DNA of 64,000 nt, from positions 248,001 through 312,000 of the forward strand of contig CAVVWM010000002.1 in NCBI GenBank assembly GCA_963751955.1. Reading direction: 5' to 3'. This DNA comes from JABDIY01 sp963751955. GTDB lineage: Bacteria > Actinomycetota > Acidimicrobiia > Acidimicrobiales > SZUA-35. Shown in pieces: positions 35,261-44,821 of the stretch (position 1 is the stretch's first letter; every line of letters starts with the position of its first letter). Under the pieces are notes generated by a model. That model did no database searches, was not told the DNA's origin, and was given only the letters and a program-made list of their open reading frames with translations. The position numbers and the translations under genes are program-made.

Positions 35261-36067
35261 CTAGGTTTGGTCTGAAACCCACGGAGCAACCACAAGGGAG
35301 TCGGTGACAGCGCTGCGGCTGACGGCTGCGACAGTGACGATGGCGCACAGCGCAGTAGCACCCAGCACCAGGTACATCACAAGAATCTGGATCAGAACGG
35401 CGTCCACGGGGTCGACGCCAGCCAGCAATAGACCCGTCATTGCGCCCGGGAGGGCGATGAGGCCCACCACCTTGGTCCGCTCGATCTGAGGCACAAGCGC
35501 GTTTCGCGCCGGCTTTGGCGCCATGAATCGCATGATCTGGGATCGATTCATCCCCAGCGAAAGAAGCGCCTCCAACTCCCCCCGCCCGTCGCGATGGGCA
35601 CTGACCGCCAGGTTGACCCCAAGCACCGCAGAGGGCATGGCATTCCCGATTGTGATTCCAGCCATCACGACTGCGGCCACTGGCGACCATTCGAATACCC
35701 CGCTGAGGAACACCACCGCCAAACTCAGCGCAGTTGTGAAGGCGACCATCGAACCGGCGACACCATACAAACCTCGGCTCGGGGACTGGGCACGCCGACC
35801 GATCACGAACGCAGCGATGCCAACCATCACCACTATCCAGCCCAGCGCCGCCGCCGTAGCCGCCGAGGACGTGAAGAGCCTGGTGAGGATGAAGCCAACT
35901 GCGAGCAGCTGCACCGCTGCCCGAAGTGCCGAGATCACGATCTCACGCGTGACCCCAAGGTTGAGCCATCGAGCAAGGGCAACCGACAGCGCAACCAGAA
36001 TGAGGCTGGCGACGAGAACCGGAACACCCAGCTCGGTGGTGCCGGTGTTCAGCTGGGCGAGAACCAT
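35261..36067 (-). CDS. FetB/UPF0014-type ABC transporter permease
   Basis: A 268-residue protein with about seven membrane helices. The family blocks are ALRAAVQLLAVGFIL, MAGITIGNAMPSAVLG (with the conserved G-N-x-M), SLGMNRSQIMRFMAPKPARN, and ERTKVVGLIALPGAMTGLLLAGVDP. These match the YbbM/FetB group, which with the FetA ATPase exports iron in E. coli. The matching ATPase is not adjacent. Its start is 3 nt after the phosphoribosyltransferase stop on the same strand, implying one transcript. Confidence 0.87.
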   Translation of the reverse strand: MVLAQLNTGTTELGVPVLVASLILVALSVALARWLNLGVTREIVISALRAAVQLLAVGFILTRLFTSSAATAAALGWIVVMVGIAAFVIGRRAQSPSRGLYGVAGSMVAFTTALSLAVVFLSGVFEWSPVAAVVMAGITIGNAMPSAVLGVNLAVSAHRDGRGELEALLSLGMNRSQIMRFMAPKPARNALVPQIERTKVVGLIALPGAMTGLLLAGVDPVDAVLIQILVMYLVLGATALCAIVTVAAVSRSAVTDSLVVAPWVSDQT

Positions 36068-36070
36068 GGC

Positions 36071-36589
36071 TCAGGCATCGAAAACTATGCCGCCGCGGCT
36101 GGGTTCTGCGACGGGGGGCTCGGTGGACCATGGAAAGTTGATCCACCGGTCGGTGCGCTTCCACACGTAATCACACTTGACCAGTGAGTGGGGCTTCTCG
36201 TAGAGGACAGCGGTCTTGGACTCGGCAACCACGTCCTGACAGAACTCGTGCACCGCTTTCAGGGTGTGGCCAGTGTCGGCAACGTCGTCGGCCACCAACA
36301 CTTTGGCTCCGGTGAGATCGAACTTGTCCATATATGGAGGCAACATGACTGGCATATCGAGCCGTTGATCCACCCCACCATAGAACTCGAGATTCATAAC
36401 GTAGAGATTTTTCACCGACAGGGCGTAGCCGAGCGAACCGGCTGCGAACAGGCCTCCACGGGCGATCGCCAGGATCATGTCGGGCTTGAAGCCGTCGTCG
36501 GCCACGGTTTGCGCGAGTTCTCGTATCGCCACGCCGTAGGTCGCCCACTCGAGAACTTCGCGTTCAGAATCAGGGGGAGGTGAGACCAC
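36071..36589 (-). CDS. Phosphoribosyltransferase
   Basis: A 172-residue type I phosphoribosyltransferase. The PRPP-binding motif is KVLVADDVADTGHTLKA, with the flexible-loop/hood blocks MILAIARGGLFAAGSLGYAL and NLEFYGGVDQRLDMP. WKRTDRWINFPWS is typical of the xanthine/hypoxanthine-guanine type hood. It would transfer ribose-5-phosphate from PRPP to a purine base; the base is not settled. It lies between the lipoprotein gene and the permease on the same strand. Confidence 0.85.
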   Translation of the reverse strand: MVSPPPDSEREVLEWATYGVAIRELAQTVADDGFKPDMILAIARGGLFAAGSLGYALSVKNLYVMNLEFYGGVDQRLDMPVMLPPYMDKFDLTGAKVLVADDVADTGHTLKAVHEFCQDVVAESKTAVLYEKPHSLVKCDYVWKRTDRWINFPWSTEPPVAEPSRGGIVFDA

Positions 36590-36608
36590 GAGGCCACCTT
36601 ATAGCGCG

Positions 36609-37685
36609 CTATCCGGGGATGGCGTTGAGGACTTCGAACAGGTACTCCCGCAGGCCCGGGCAATACACGGCGTTGGCAGCTCCGTACACCTCGGCGAGTT
36701 CCTCGGGACTGTACTCGCTGCGATCAAGGGAGCTGAAGGCGCTCAGCAGTGCGTCATCCACGGTTTCAGCGAGGTCGCCAACAGTCAGTTCCTGGGTGAT
36801 CACACACGAGGTGCTAGCGACCTCGTCTACTCGATCATCGCTGTTCTCGTTCAACCAGCGGAGCGCACCGTCGCTCAGCTCGAGGGCCCGCAACTCGCCG
36901 GGGCCGGCGTCAAAGGAGTAATAGAACGGATTGGTATAACCGGGGCCGATGGCTGCACCACCCATGGGTGCAAATGTTACGGGTTCGGCAGCTAGCCGGG
37001 TTCGGCTGACCAGAACGTCGGCCATCTCCTGCACGACGTTGGGATCGGTACCGCCGACGAACATCAAGAGGCGGTCGGCTGCGATGATTCTGGTCTGGAC
37101 CAGAAGGGAGAGCTCCGGTGTGGTCTGCTCGAGCGCGAGCGCGGCCAGCCGGTCGGTCCCGAGAATTGCTGGTGGGCTGAACGGGATTGCGGTAAGAAGG
37201 ATCTCGATTTGGTCCTGAGTGCGAGTACGACCATCACATGTTTTGTACGCATCGTCGAGGTACTGGAACGCTTCCACTGCCTCCTGTGCGGTCGGATAGA
37301 CCGCAATGTTGGAGAAGAAGAGATGATCACCTTCGATCGACAGCTCACTTTCGGCCTCGGCCGGGAATGCGGTCAGTAGACCCTCGACACCCTCACAAAG
37401 GGGCTCGCTTTCGTCGTCATCATCGCCCTCGACATATCCGGCACCGAACGACTCCACGGTGAGCTGCACTATCTCGATTTGCGCCCGGGGATCATCAGGC
37501 AGCGCATAGGGGCCCTCGGTGGTGGACGTAGTGGCCGCCGTGGTCGTGGTGGTGCTAGAGGAGGGTGCCGTCGTAGAGATTGTGGTTGATTCCGGCGGAG
37601 CGATGGTTGTTGGTTCCGAAGCATCTGACCCACCAGAGCAAGCCGTCAACAGAGCCGAAGCGATGATGAAGACTGCGGACCGCAT
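36609..37685 (-). CDS. Predicted lipoprotein with Thr-rich linker
   Basis: A 358-residue protein. The signal peptide ends in lipobox LTACSG (MRSAVFIIASALLTAC), followed by a Thr/Ser-rich stalk and then an acidic globular domain (AFPAEAESELSIEGDHL, AVYPTAQEAVEAFQYLDDAYKTC). Cys pairs in the C-half could form disulfides (TSCVITQE, AVYCPGLREYL). No catalytic motif or known domain is recognised. It is the upstream gene of the unit 37685-35261. Confidence 0.78.
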   Translation of the reverse strand: MRSAVFIIASALLTACSGGSDASEPTTIAPPESTTISTTAPSSSTTTTTAATTSTTEGPYALPDDPRAQIEIVQLTVESFGAGYVEGDDDDESEPLCEGVEGLLTAFPAEAESELSIEGDHLFFSNIAVYPTAQEAVEAFQYLDDAYKTCDGRTRTQDQIEILLTAIPFSPPAILGTDRLAALALEQTTPELSLLVQTRIIAADRLLMFVGGTDPNVVQEMADVLVSRTRLAAEPVTFAPMGGAAIGPGYTNPFYYSFDAGPGELRALELSDGALRWLNENSDDRVDEVASTSCVITQELTVGDLAETVDDALLSAFSSLDRSEYSPEELAEVYGAANAVYCPGLREYLFEVLNAIPG

Positions 37686-37751
37686 TTGGTGAAAATAGCG
37701 GGTGTTGGGTCGACCTCCACAACCGGTCGCCTGACAGCCCGAAGATATCGG

Positions 37752-38279
37752 TCACGTGATGACCGCGGTCCCCAAGGTCACCAACATGCCAATAATCAGG
37801 AATTGATAGCTGAACCGAAGCAGCGGAAACTTTCTCTTCCCCAGAGCAATAGATGACAAGTACAAGTCGGTACAAATGGCCTGATACAGCACAGCGTCGT
37901 TGTCTGTCACTCGGCGCATCTCACTGAAATATTCGTCTTGGGTCATCCGAGCGACACCATCGAAGAACAACGGATTGGGATGAGCTCTCGACTTCTTTGA
38001 CTGGGATCCTGGCATGAGTGACAGCCCCGCAGCTGCTCCTGAGCCGATTGCGGTGATCAAGAGCATCAGTTGCACGAGATCGTTCGATCCGTCCAGATCG
38101 CCGACAACGATGGTTGCCATCACGAATGCGGCGCCCAGGACCACACTCGCTTTCTGATCGGCCATAGCGCTCAGCTGGACAGTGTTCTGCTGAGCGGTTC
38201 GCAGCGCATTGTCAATGGACGCGCGCCCTTCAGAACCGCTGAACGCCGGCGTAGGGTCCGGTTCGGTCATACCCTGCAC
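37752..38279 (-). CDS. Pycsar effector-like (PycTM/DUF5706-type) membrane protein, without an adjacent cyclase
   Basis: A 175-residue protein from GTG 38279 (overlapping the M20 stop, TAGTG) or ATG 38270. Order: a helix ALRTAQQNTVQLSAMADQKA, two N-terminal membrane helices (about residues 45-62 and 67-90), a soluble helical part with NPLFFDGVARMTQDEYFSEM and DNDAVLYQAICTDLYLSS, then a C-terminal membrane helix (about 153-173). I recognise this as the DUF5706 layout of PycTM, the membrane-impairing effector of Pycsar anti-phage defence that is switched on by cyclic CMP/UMP. The partner pyrimidine cyclase is not next to it; the neighbour is an M20 amidohydrolase. The family call is from memory and needs a search. 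Confidence 0.68.
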   Translation of the reverse strand: MQGMTEPDPTPAFSGSEGRASIDNALRTAQQNTVQLSAMADQKASVVLGAAFVMATIVVGDLDGSNDLVQLMLLITAIGSGAAAGLSLMPGSQSKKSRAHPNPLFFDGVARMTQDEYFSEMRRVTDNDAVLYQAICTDLYLSSIALGKRKFPLLRFSYQFLIIGMLVTLGTAVIT

Positions 38280-39469
38280 TACCCGACCATCGCCATCGCT
38301 GCATAGAGGCCAACGCCGTAGTAGAGCGCCGACTCGTTCACCCGCATCAAGTTGGAGTGGTTTGGTTCAGCGTCTGCGGGGCTCACGTCGTCGGGACACA
38401 CGCCGAGCATCGCCATAGCGCCCGGGACCTCGTTCAAGACGTAACTGAAGTCCTCGGCGGCAAAGACCGGTTCGGGCATCGTGACGAACTGCTCGGCTCC
38501 CAACAACGCCCGTGCCACTTCACCGGCCAACTCGGCCTGTTCCGGGTCGTTCTTGGTGACCGGATACCCCGGGATGATGTTGGACGTACAGGTGCAGCGG
38601 TAACTCTGGGCAGTCGCCGTGGCAACACGATGCAGGCCTGCGTGGACGCTGGAACGCACGCCTTCATCGAAGGTTCGGATAGTGCCCTCCAGGTATGCCG
38701 ACGGCGGAATGATGTTGGTGGTGGTCCCGGCCTCGATATGACCCACGGTGAGAACTGCTGACTGAGAAGGATCGAGCTCGCGGGTAAGGATGGCCTGGAA
38801 GCCGCCCACCATCGCAGCGGCCGGCGGGATTGGGTCGACACAATCGTGGGGGGCCGAGGCGTGACCACCCTTGCCGTTTACGGTGATCTCGAATTCGTCC
38901 GAGCTCGCCAGAATTGGACCTGCCTTGGTGGCGATCAATCCATTGGGAACGTTGGACACCACATGGATCGCAAAAGCACGATCTACCCCGTCGAGTACCC
39001 CTTCTTCGATCATGTAGCGAGCACCGTGATAGCCCTCCTCGCCCGGTTGAAACATGAACCGCACCTTGCCCGTGAACTCATCCTTGTTCTCGCTGAGAAG
39101 ATGGGCCGCGCTGGCCAGCATCGCCACGTGGGTGTCATGTCCGCACGCGTGCATGATGCCCTCGTGTGTGGACTGGAAGTCGCTGACGAAGTCCTCAGTG
39201 AGCGGAAGCGCATCCATGTCGCCCCGTAGGAGGACGGTTGGTCCGGGTTTGCCAGTGTCGAGATCGGCGACAACCGAAGTGGATGACTCGCCCAGCGTGA
39301 TGTCCAGACCGAGCCCAGTAAGTGACTCGACAATCTTCTTCTGGGTGTCGGGCAACTGCAGCCCGAGTTCGGGTTCGGCGTGGATCGCCCGACGCAACTC
39401 GATCGTTGCGTCCTGGAGACTATTCGCAGCCTCCAGTAGATCAGGTCCAACCGAGGTGAGATTCGTCAT
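38279..39469 (-). CDS. M20-family metal-dependent amidohydrolase
   Basis: ATG 39469 (MTNLTSVGPDLLEAAN) gives 396 residues; longer in-frame readings to 39634 lack family sequence. Metal sites are GIMHACGHDTHVAMLA, QPGEEGYHGARYM (catalytic Glu pair) and the distal HSNL near the C-terminus. The inserted dimerisation domain contains VNGKGGHASAPHDCVDPI. This is the IAA-amino-acid/N-acyl-amino-acid amidohydrolase type (peptidase family M20D), which removes acyl or aromatic groups from amino acids. The stop overlaps the PycTM-like gene start by 1 nt, so the two are coupled. Confidence 0.92.
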   Translation of the reverse strand: MTNLTSVGPDLLEAANSLQDATIELRRAIHAEPELGLQLPDTQKKIVESLTGLGLDITLGESSTSVVADLDTGKPGPTVLLRGDMDALPLTEDFVSDFQSTHEGIMHACGHDTHVAMLASAAHLLSENKDEFTGKVRFMFQPGEEGYHGARYMIEEGVLDGVDRAFAIHVVSNVPNGLIATKAGPILASSDEFEITVNGKGGHASAPHDCVDPIPPAAAMVGGFQAILTRELDPSQSAVLTVGHIEAGTTTNIIPPSAYLEGTIRTFDEGVRSSVHAGLHRVATATAQSYRCTCTSNIIPGYPVTKNDPEQAELAGEVARALLGAEQFVTMPEPVFAAEDFSYVLNEVPGAMAMLGVCPDDVSPADAEPNHSNLMRVNESALYYGVGLYAAMAMVG

Positions 39470-39521
39470 AGCTCGATCGTATGCCGAGATAGGTCCGCCG
39501 TCGAAGCGTTCGGGACAGGCG

Positions 39522-39971
39522 CTAGGACCCTTGTTCGAAGTGGGTCTTGTATGACGCCAAGACCGCTTTGCCGATGTTCGAGCTACCGAATCGGCGATAG
39601 AAGAACCCAAGGAATCCTGGCGCTTCGACATCACTGATCACCAAGTGGTGAATCACACCTCCGGCAGTCGGGGTGAACGTGTTCCGATAATGTGAGTTGG
39701 CGGTGACCTTCGATCCAGCCTTGTACTCCTCGTCGAATTCGGTCACCACTGTCTCGCCCGAGATTGTATTTGAGATGTTCGTTCGCTTCATCAGGCCTTC
39801 GTTGGTTTCGATCGAGACGTGGCTCTCGCCCTGATCCAAGAGTGTGACCGTGGTCAAACCGGGCATGTTGCTGACGGTGCCGACGAAGTGTTGACCCAGA
39901 TCCCGGAGTGACTCCGTGACCTGATCAAGGTTGCACGCAATCTCTTGCTCCTGGTCAAACCAAATCGACAC
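39522..39971 (-). CDS. SRPBCC-like protein
   Basis: GTG 39971 lies 7 nt after GGAGG, which fixes the start and gives 149 residues. The alternating strand pattern (FVGTVSNMPGLTTVTLLDQG, HVSIETNEGLMKRTNISNTI, GETVVTEFDEEYKAGSKVTA, GGVIHHLVISDVEAPGFLGF) with a final long helix fits the START/SRPBCC helix-grip fold, which binds hydrophobic ligands. I place it there by pattern, not by a specific motif. It is divergent from the glucan phosphorylase gene. Confidence 0.65.
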   Translation of the reverse strand: MSIWFDQEQEIACNLDQVTESLRDLGQHFVGTVSNMPGLTTVTLLDQGESHVSIETNEGLMKRTNISNTISGETVVTEFDEEYKAGSKVTANSHYRNTFTPTAGGVIHHLVISDVEAPGFLGFFYRRFGSSNIGKAVLASYKTHFEQGS

Positions 39972-40065
39972 GATCAAACCTCCATAGATGCGCCGCTGCG
40001 GTAGCAGACGCATACAGTATTTCACTCGAGCGTCAGCAATGCTGTCGTCAGCTCAAGGAGTAGCA

Positions 40066-41697
40066 ATGGTGAACAACGATCCGAAGGTGGCGTACTTCTG
40101 TATGGAGTACGGGCTCGATAACGACCTGAAACTCTACGCAGGAGGGCTTGGGATATTGGCCGGCGACTACCTGAAGGGTGCGCGGGACGAAGGTCTACCG
40201 ATTATCGGTCTGGGAATCCTATGGAAACAGGGCTACACCGATCAGTACGTGGGTGACAACGGCAGGCCCTACGACAGCTATCCCAACTACGAATACGACC
40301 TTGAAGACACCGGCGTCACCGTTCCGGTGACAATCCGCGACCGCAAGGTTGTCGTGAAGGTCTGGAAGACGACTGCGTATGGCAACGCCGATCTCTATCT
40401 GCTCGATACCGACATTGAACAGAACAACAGCGACGATCGATGGATTTGCGGGCAGCTGTACGGCTGGTTCAAAGAGGAGCGCCTGGCCCAGGAAATCGTG
40501 CTCGGCATCGGCGGTGTGCGAGCGCTCCGAGCGCTGGGGATAGACGTCGACGTCTATCACTTCAACGAAGGCCATGCCGTCCTTGCAGCCCTGGAACTCA
40601 TCGAGGAGGAGAAAGCCAAGGGTCGCAGTTTCAAGGACGCCTGGCGCTCGGTCAGAGAACGGGTTGTGTTCACCACTCATACGCCAGTAGTTCAGGGGAA
40701 CGAGACCCATGAACTCCGGACGATGCAATTCATGGGCGCATTCCTGGGCCTGAACGCAAAACAGATGGCACAGATTGGCGGCGATCCCTTCAACATGACC
40801 GTTGCTGCGTTGCGACTCGCTCGCAATTCCAATGGGGTCGCCCAGCTTCACGCCGTGACTGCGAACAGGATGTGGGATCACGTGCCCGGACGGAGCGAGA
40901 TTGTTGGCATCACCAACTGCATCCACACTCCAACCTGGGTCGATCAACGCATTACCAACGCCTACAAGAACAGCGAACCTCTTCTACCGGTCCACAGCAA
41001 GATCAAGTCCGAACTGCTGGATTTCATCGAAGATCGCACCGGCGCACGACTGCGGGAAGACCGAATCCTCATCGGCTTCAGCCGCCGGGCTGCTCCGTAC
41101 AAAAGAAGTGACCTGATCTTTTCGGACATGGATCGAATCAGGCCGTATCTCGAAAGCGGTCAACTCCAGATCGTCTTCTCGGGCAAAGCGCACCCGCTCG
41201 ACGACACGGGTAAAGACATCGTCTCCAACATCGTTTCCATGATGCGGGCCTATCCCGAGGCGGTCGTGTTCCTCGAAAACTACGACATGACGATCGGCAA
41301 AATGCTCACCCGAGGAACCGACGTGTGGTTGAACAACCCTCGTCGCCCCCAAGAAGCCAGCGGTACCAGCGGCATGAAGGCTGCGATGAACGGCGTCCTC
41401 AACTGTTCGATCCTCGATGGCTGGTGGCCCGAAGCCTGTGTCGACGGCGAGAACGGATGGCAGATCGGCGACGGTTTCGAGTCCGATTCCGAGATCGAGC
41501 TCGATAACCACGACCGAGAGTCGCTGTACGAAGTGCTCCTCAACAAGGTCCTTCCCACCTATTACGACGATCCCGGTACGTGGGAGTCGATGATGCGAGA
41601 GAGCATCCGCACTACCTCGGATAGTTTTGCCATGAAGGAAATGCTGAACGGCTATTACACCAAGCTGTACCGCCCCAAGGCACCTGAGGCCGGCTAG
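40066..41697 (+). CDS. glgP: Alpha-glucan (glycogen/maltodextrin) phosphorylase, short type
   Basis: ATG 40066 (MVNNDPKVAYFCMEYGL) follows AAGGAG at 40055-40060 and gives 543 residues. This is the short Thermotoga/archaeal-like GlgP form, well under the 800 residues of the E. coli enzyme. Blocks: LYAGGLGILAGDYLKGARD, VYHFNEGHAVLAALELI, VFTTHTPVVQGNETHEL, and the PLP-site ending RPQEASGTSGMKAAMNGVLN with its Lys. It releases glucose-1-phosphate from alpha-1,4-glucans. Its stop overlaps the amidase stop in a shared CTAG at 41694-41697. Confidence 0.9.
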   Translation: MVNNDPKVAYFCMEYGLDNDLKLYAGGLGILAGDYLKGARDEGLPIIGLGILWKQGYTDQYVGDNGRPYDSYPNYEYDLEDTGVTVPVTIRDRKVVVKVWKTTAYGNADLYLLDTDIEQNNSDDRWICGQLYGWFKEERLAQEIVLGIGGVRALRALGIDVDVYHFNEGHAVLAALELIEEEKAKGRSFKDAWRSVRERVVFTTHTPVVQGNETHELRTMQFMGAFLGLNAKQMAQIGGDPFNMTVAALRLARNSNGVAQLHAVTANRMWDHVPGRSEIVGITNCIHTPTWVDQRITNAYKNSEPLLPVHSKIKSELLDFIEDRTGARLREDRILIGFSRRAAPYKRSDLIFSDMDRIRPYLESGQLQIVFSGKAHPLDDTGKDIVSNIVSMMRAYPEAVVFLENYDMTIGKMLTRGTDVWLNNPRRPQEASGTSGMKAAMNGVLNCSILDGWWPEACVDGENGWQIGDGFESDSEIELDNHDRESLYEVLLNKVLPTYYDDPGTWESMMRESIRTTSDSFAMKEMLNGYYTKLYRPKAPEAG

Positions 41698-43103
41698 ATC
41701 AGGCTGCCTTCGAAGCCGGCCCATAGTCGCTCGGCCATCACCCCAGCCCGAGCCTCTATTGCGGCTGCCGCGTCGAGGCTGGCATAGTCGGCGAAGGGTG
41801 CGCCGATGAGCTGCACACCGATGGGCCCACCGGCGGTGAGCGTGACCGGAACCGCCGCCCCGGGCAGGCCGAGATAGTTGGCGGCGACAAGGCACGTGTG
41901 GCCGTCGATGATCTGGCTGAATCGCTGCTCGCCGGAAGCATCCTCGTTTGGGGCGAACGGGACGAGTTGGGACACCGGGGCAAGGATGAGTCGTCCATCG
42001 GCGAGGAACCGGGTCCAACGGTGGAGGATGGTATGTCGGCGGGCGTAGGCGGCAACAAGACCGGTCAGATCCAGAGCAGCCCCTTTGAACATCCACCGCA
42101 CTGTGTGGATCAGATCTTGGCTCAGTCGGTCGATCGCATCGAGGTCGACGGTGGCCTCGACTTCAGTAGCAAGAATCGAACGCCAACCGGTCCTGATCTC
42201 GTCGAGGTCGGGCGGCTCCACGAAGTCGACGTCGTAGCCGGCATCTTCCAGGTGGGTCGCTGCAGTATCGACGGCGTGGCGCACCTCTGGGTCAATGTGG
42301 CCGAGCCCGTAGGTCGCTGCCACTCTTGCGACGACGGGTTCGCCCTGTGGCAAACCCTCCCGATACCAGGGGTCATGTGAACTGGGCTGGGCCATAACGT
42401 TCAGGGCCCGGCGAACGTCGGCGACTTCACGGCCCAGCGGCCCCTGAACCGACATCAGCTGTAGTGCGAGAGGGCGGTCGCCGACCGCAGTGTGATTGAA
42501 GGCAGGAACCCTGCCGAGCGAGGGTCGAATCCCGGCGACGCCACAACAATTCGCTGGCTGACGTACGGAGCCCCCCAGGTCGTTTCCGTGGGCGATCGTG
42601 CCGATACCGGCCACAACCGCAGCGGCCGCGCCACCGCTCGATCCACCTGGAGTTCGCTTCGCCGACCACGGATTTCGGGTTTCCCCCCTCAGCGGATTGT
42701 CGGTGTGCCACCGGTAGCTCATTTCCGGGGTATTGGTTCGACCGATGATCACCGCTCCCGCTCGTTTGAAGTGAGACACGAGCGGTGAATCGTCGTTGGC
42801 CACGACATCGGCGAGTGCCACCATGCCGTTGGGAGTTGCTTGGCCGGTGACGTCGATGTTCTCCTTGATCGTGATCGGCACGCCGTGGAGCGGCCCAACG
42901 GGTCCGTCGTCAGCCATCGACTTGTCGAGAGAGCGGGCTGTCTCCAGAGCCTCTTCCCGCACATCGTTGGTGACAGCGTTGATAATCGGGTTGACCGCAT
43001 CCAGCCGATCGAGGTGGCCTCGTGCCACTTCCACAGCTGACACCGAGCCTTCCCGAATCCGTTGAATCGTGGTTTCGGTGTTCCACCGCCAGATCTCGAC
43101 CAT
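41694..43103 (-). CDS. Amidase (amidase signature family)
   Basis: ATG 43103 (MVEIWRWNTETTIQRIREG) gives 469 residues; the longer frame upstream overlaps pgi and has no family sequence. The catalytic triad is complete: Lys in PITIKENIDVTG, the cis-Ser in RTPGGSSGGAAAAVVAG, and the nucleophile Ser in GNDLGGSVRQPA. The latter half is typical of general amidases rather than GatA. It hydrolyses an unknown amide. Convergent with glgP and divergent from pgi, about 86 nt from that start. Confidence 0.93.
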   Translation of the reverse strand: MVEIWRWNTETTIQRIREGSVSAVEVARGHLDRLDAVNPIINAVTNDVREEALETARSLDKSMADDGPVGPLHGVPITIKENIDVTGQATPNGMVALADVVANDDSPLVSHFKRAGAVIIGRTNTPEMSYRWHTDNPLRGETRNPWSAKRTPGGSSGGAAAAVVAGIGTIAHGNDLGGSVRQPANCCGVAGIRPSLGRVPAFNHTAVGDRPLALQLMSVQGPLGREVADVRRALNVMAQPSSHDPWYREGLPQGEPVVARVAATYGLGHIDPEVRHAVDTAATHLEDAGYDVDFVEPPDLDEIRTGWRSILATEVEATVDLDAIDRLSQDLIHTVRWMFKGAALDLTGLVAAYARRHTILHRWTRFLADGRLILAPVSQLVPFAPNEDASGEQRFSQIIDGHTCLVAANYLGLPGAAVPVTLTAGGPIGVQLIGAPFADYASLDAAAAIEARAGVMAERLWAGFEGSLI

Positions 43104-43189
43104 GGTTCGACAGTAGTCCTGGGTCTCCGGAGCGGCCGAGGCGATATGAACCTCTAGCCTGGAGCATCGCCTCGAGATCGGAAGACAGC

Positions 43190-44818
43190 ATGGCAAACCC
43201 AGGCCCAGACCAACGTCCTGAGTGGGACGCACTGGAGTCCCATGCGTCCCAGGTTGGCGATGTCCATCTTCGGGAGCTTTTCTCCGATGACGAGAAACGA
43301 GCAACTCTGTTCACCTTGGAGGTTGGCGAGCTTCTGGTCGATCTGTCCAAACATCGCATCACTTCCCAGACCGTTGACCTGTTGGTTGAGCTGGCGTCAG
43401 CCTCGGGGGTGCCCGAACGTATCGAAGCCATGTTCGGCGGCGAACCGATCAACACGACCGAGAATCGACCGGTGCTGCACACCGCACTACGAGCCAGCTC
43501 CGATGATCGGTTCGAAGTGCAGGGCGAGGACGTGGTCCGAAACGTCCACTCGGTTCTCGACAAGATGGCTGGCTTCACCGAAAGGGTGCGAAGCGGCGAA
43601 TGGACCGGGCACACCGGTCGTCGCATCCGCTCAATTGTGAACATCGGCATCGGTGGTTCGGATCTGGGGCCGCTGATGGCGTACCGAGCCTTGAGTCCCT
43701 ATGTGCAATCGGGCCTCGAGGTCCGTTTCGTCTCCAACGTAGATCCGGCCAATCTGTTCGATGCCACCAAGGACCTGGATCCTGAAGAAACCCTCTTCAT
43801 CGTTGCATCCAAGACCTTCACCACCCTCGAGACCCTTACCAATGCTCGTCACGCACGAGACTGGCTCCTGGCCGGGCTCGGAGGCGACACTGCAGCGGTG
43901 GCGAAACACTTCGCTGCAGTATCCACCAATGCCGAGAAGGTGGCTGAGTTCGGGATCGACACCGAGAACATGTTCGGGTTCTGGGATTGGGTAGGCGGTC
44001 GCTACTCCTTCGACGCCGCCATTGGGCTGAGCTTGATGATCGCCATCGGGGCCGACAACTTCAGAGAGATGCTGAGCGGCTTCCGGACCATGGATCAGCA
44101 TTTCCGCACCACCCCCCTCGCCCAGAATCTTCCGGTTCTGCTGGCACTGATCGGCCTCTGGTATCGCAACTTCCTCGGCTACGCGACCTATGCCGTCCTG
44201 CCCTACAGCGAACACCTCGACCGGTTTCCGGCCTATCTGCAGCAGCTCGACATGGAGAGCAACGGCAAGTCGGTCAGGCTCGACGGATCCGGTGTCGACT
44301 ACAACACCGGTCCGATCATCTGGGGTGAGCCCGGAACCAACGGTCAGCACGCGTTCTACCAATTGATCCATCAGGGCACCACGATCATCCCGTGCGACTT
44401 CATCGGCTTCTTCGAGGCGTCGGACGACATCGGCAACCAGCACGACCTGCTGATGGCCAACATGTTCGCTCAGGCCGAGGCTCTCGCGTTCGGAAAAACT
44501 TCCGACGAAGTCTCCGCCGAGGTCTCGAACCAGGACCTGGTTCCACACCGCACGTTCGCCGGCAATCGACCGTCGTCGGTGATCATGGCCCAGCAGCTCA
44601 CCCCCAGCGTCCTGGGTCAGCTGGTGGCGTTGTACGAACACAAGGTATTCGTCCAGGGCACGATCTGGGGAATCAACTCCTTCGACCAGTGGGGGGTGGA
44701 GCTGGGCAAGGCGCTCGCCACTCAAATCACCGGCGAGTTCTCCTCCGGGTCTCCCGACCCAAACCGCCACGACGCCTCGACCAACGCTCTGATCGCCCGC
44801 TATCTGGAGCGACGGTGA
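43190..44818 (+). CDS. pgi: Glucose-6-phosphate isomerase
   Basis: ATG 43190 (MANPGPDQRPEWDALESHA) gives 542 residues, standard length. Signature blocks are VNIGIGGSDLGPLMAYRAL, VASKTFTTLETLTNA, and GEPGTNGQHAFYQLIHQGT with the catalytic Glu and His. It interconverts glucose-6-phosphate and fructose-6-phosphate. The gene follows the phosphorylase/amidase pair and would feed glycogen-derived sugar phosphate into glycolysis, although they are not one operon because the amidase lies between them on the other strand. Convergent with the aminotransferase gene, 3 nt apart. Confidence 0.97.
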   Translation: MANPGPDQRPEWDALESHASQVGDVHLRELFSDDEKRATLFTLEVGELLVDLSKHRITSQTVDLLVELASASGVPERIEAMFGGEPINTTENRPVLHTALRASSDDRFEVQGEDVVRNVHSVLDKMAGFTERVRSGEWTGHTGRRIRSIVNIGIGGSDLGPLMAYRALSPYVQSGLEVRFVSNVDPANLFDATKDLDPEETLFIVASKTFTTLETLTNARHARDWLLAGLGGDTAAVAKHFAAVSTNAEKVAEFGIDTENMFGFWDWVGGRYSFDAAIGLSLMIAIGADNFREMLSGFRTMDQHFRTTPLAQNLPVLLALIGLWYRNFLGYATYAVLPYSEHLDRFPAYLQQLDMESNGKSVRLDGSGVDYNTGPIIWGEPGTNGQHAFYQLIHQGTTIIPCDFIGFFEASDDIGNQHDLLMANMFAQAEALAFGKTSDEVSAEVSNQDLVPHRTFAGNRPSSVIMAQQLTPSVLGQLVALYEHKVFVQGTIWGINSFDQWGVELGKALATQITGEFSSGSPDPNRHDASTNALIARYLERR

Positions 44819-44821
44819 GAA

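Noticed and set aside
40984..42096. 370-residue minus-strand ORF
   Set aside because: Overlaps glgP antisense and the amidase in another frame; no coherent domain.
43631..44770. 379-residue minus-strand ORF
   Set aside because: It lies wholly antisense to pgi, whose motifs are complete, and shows no protein family pattern.
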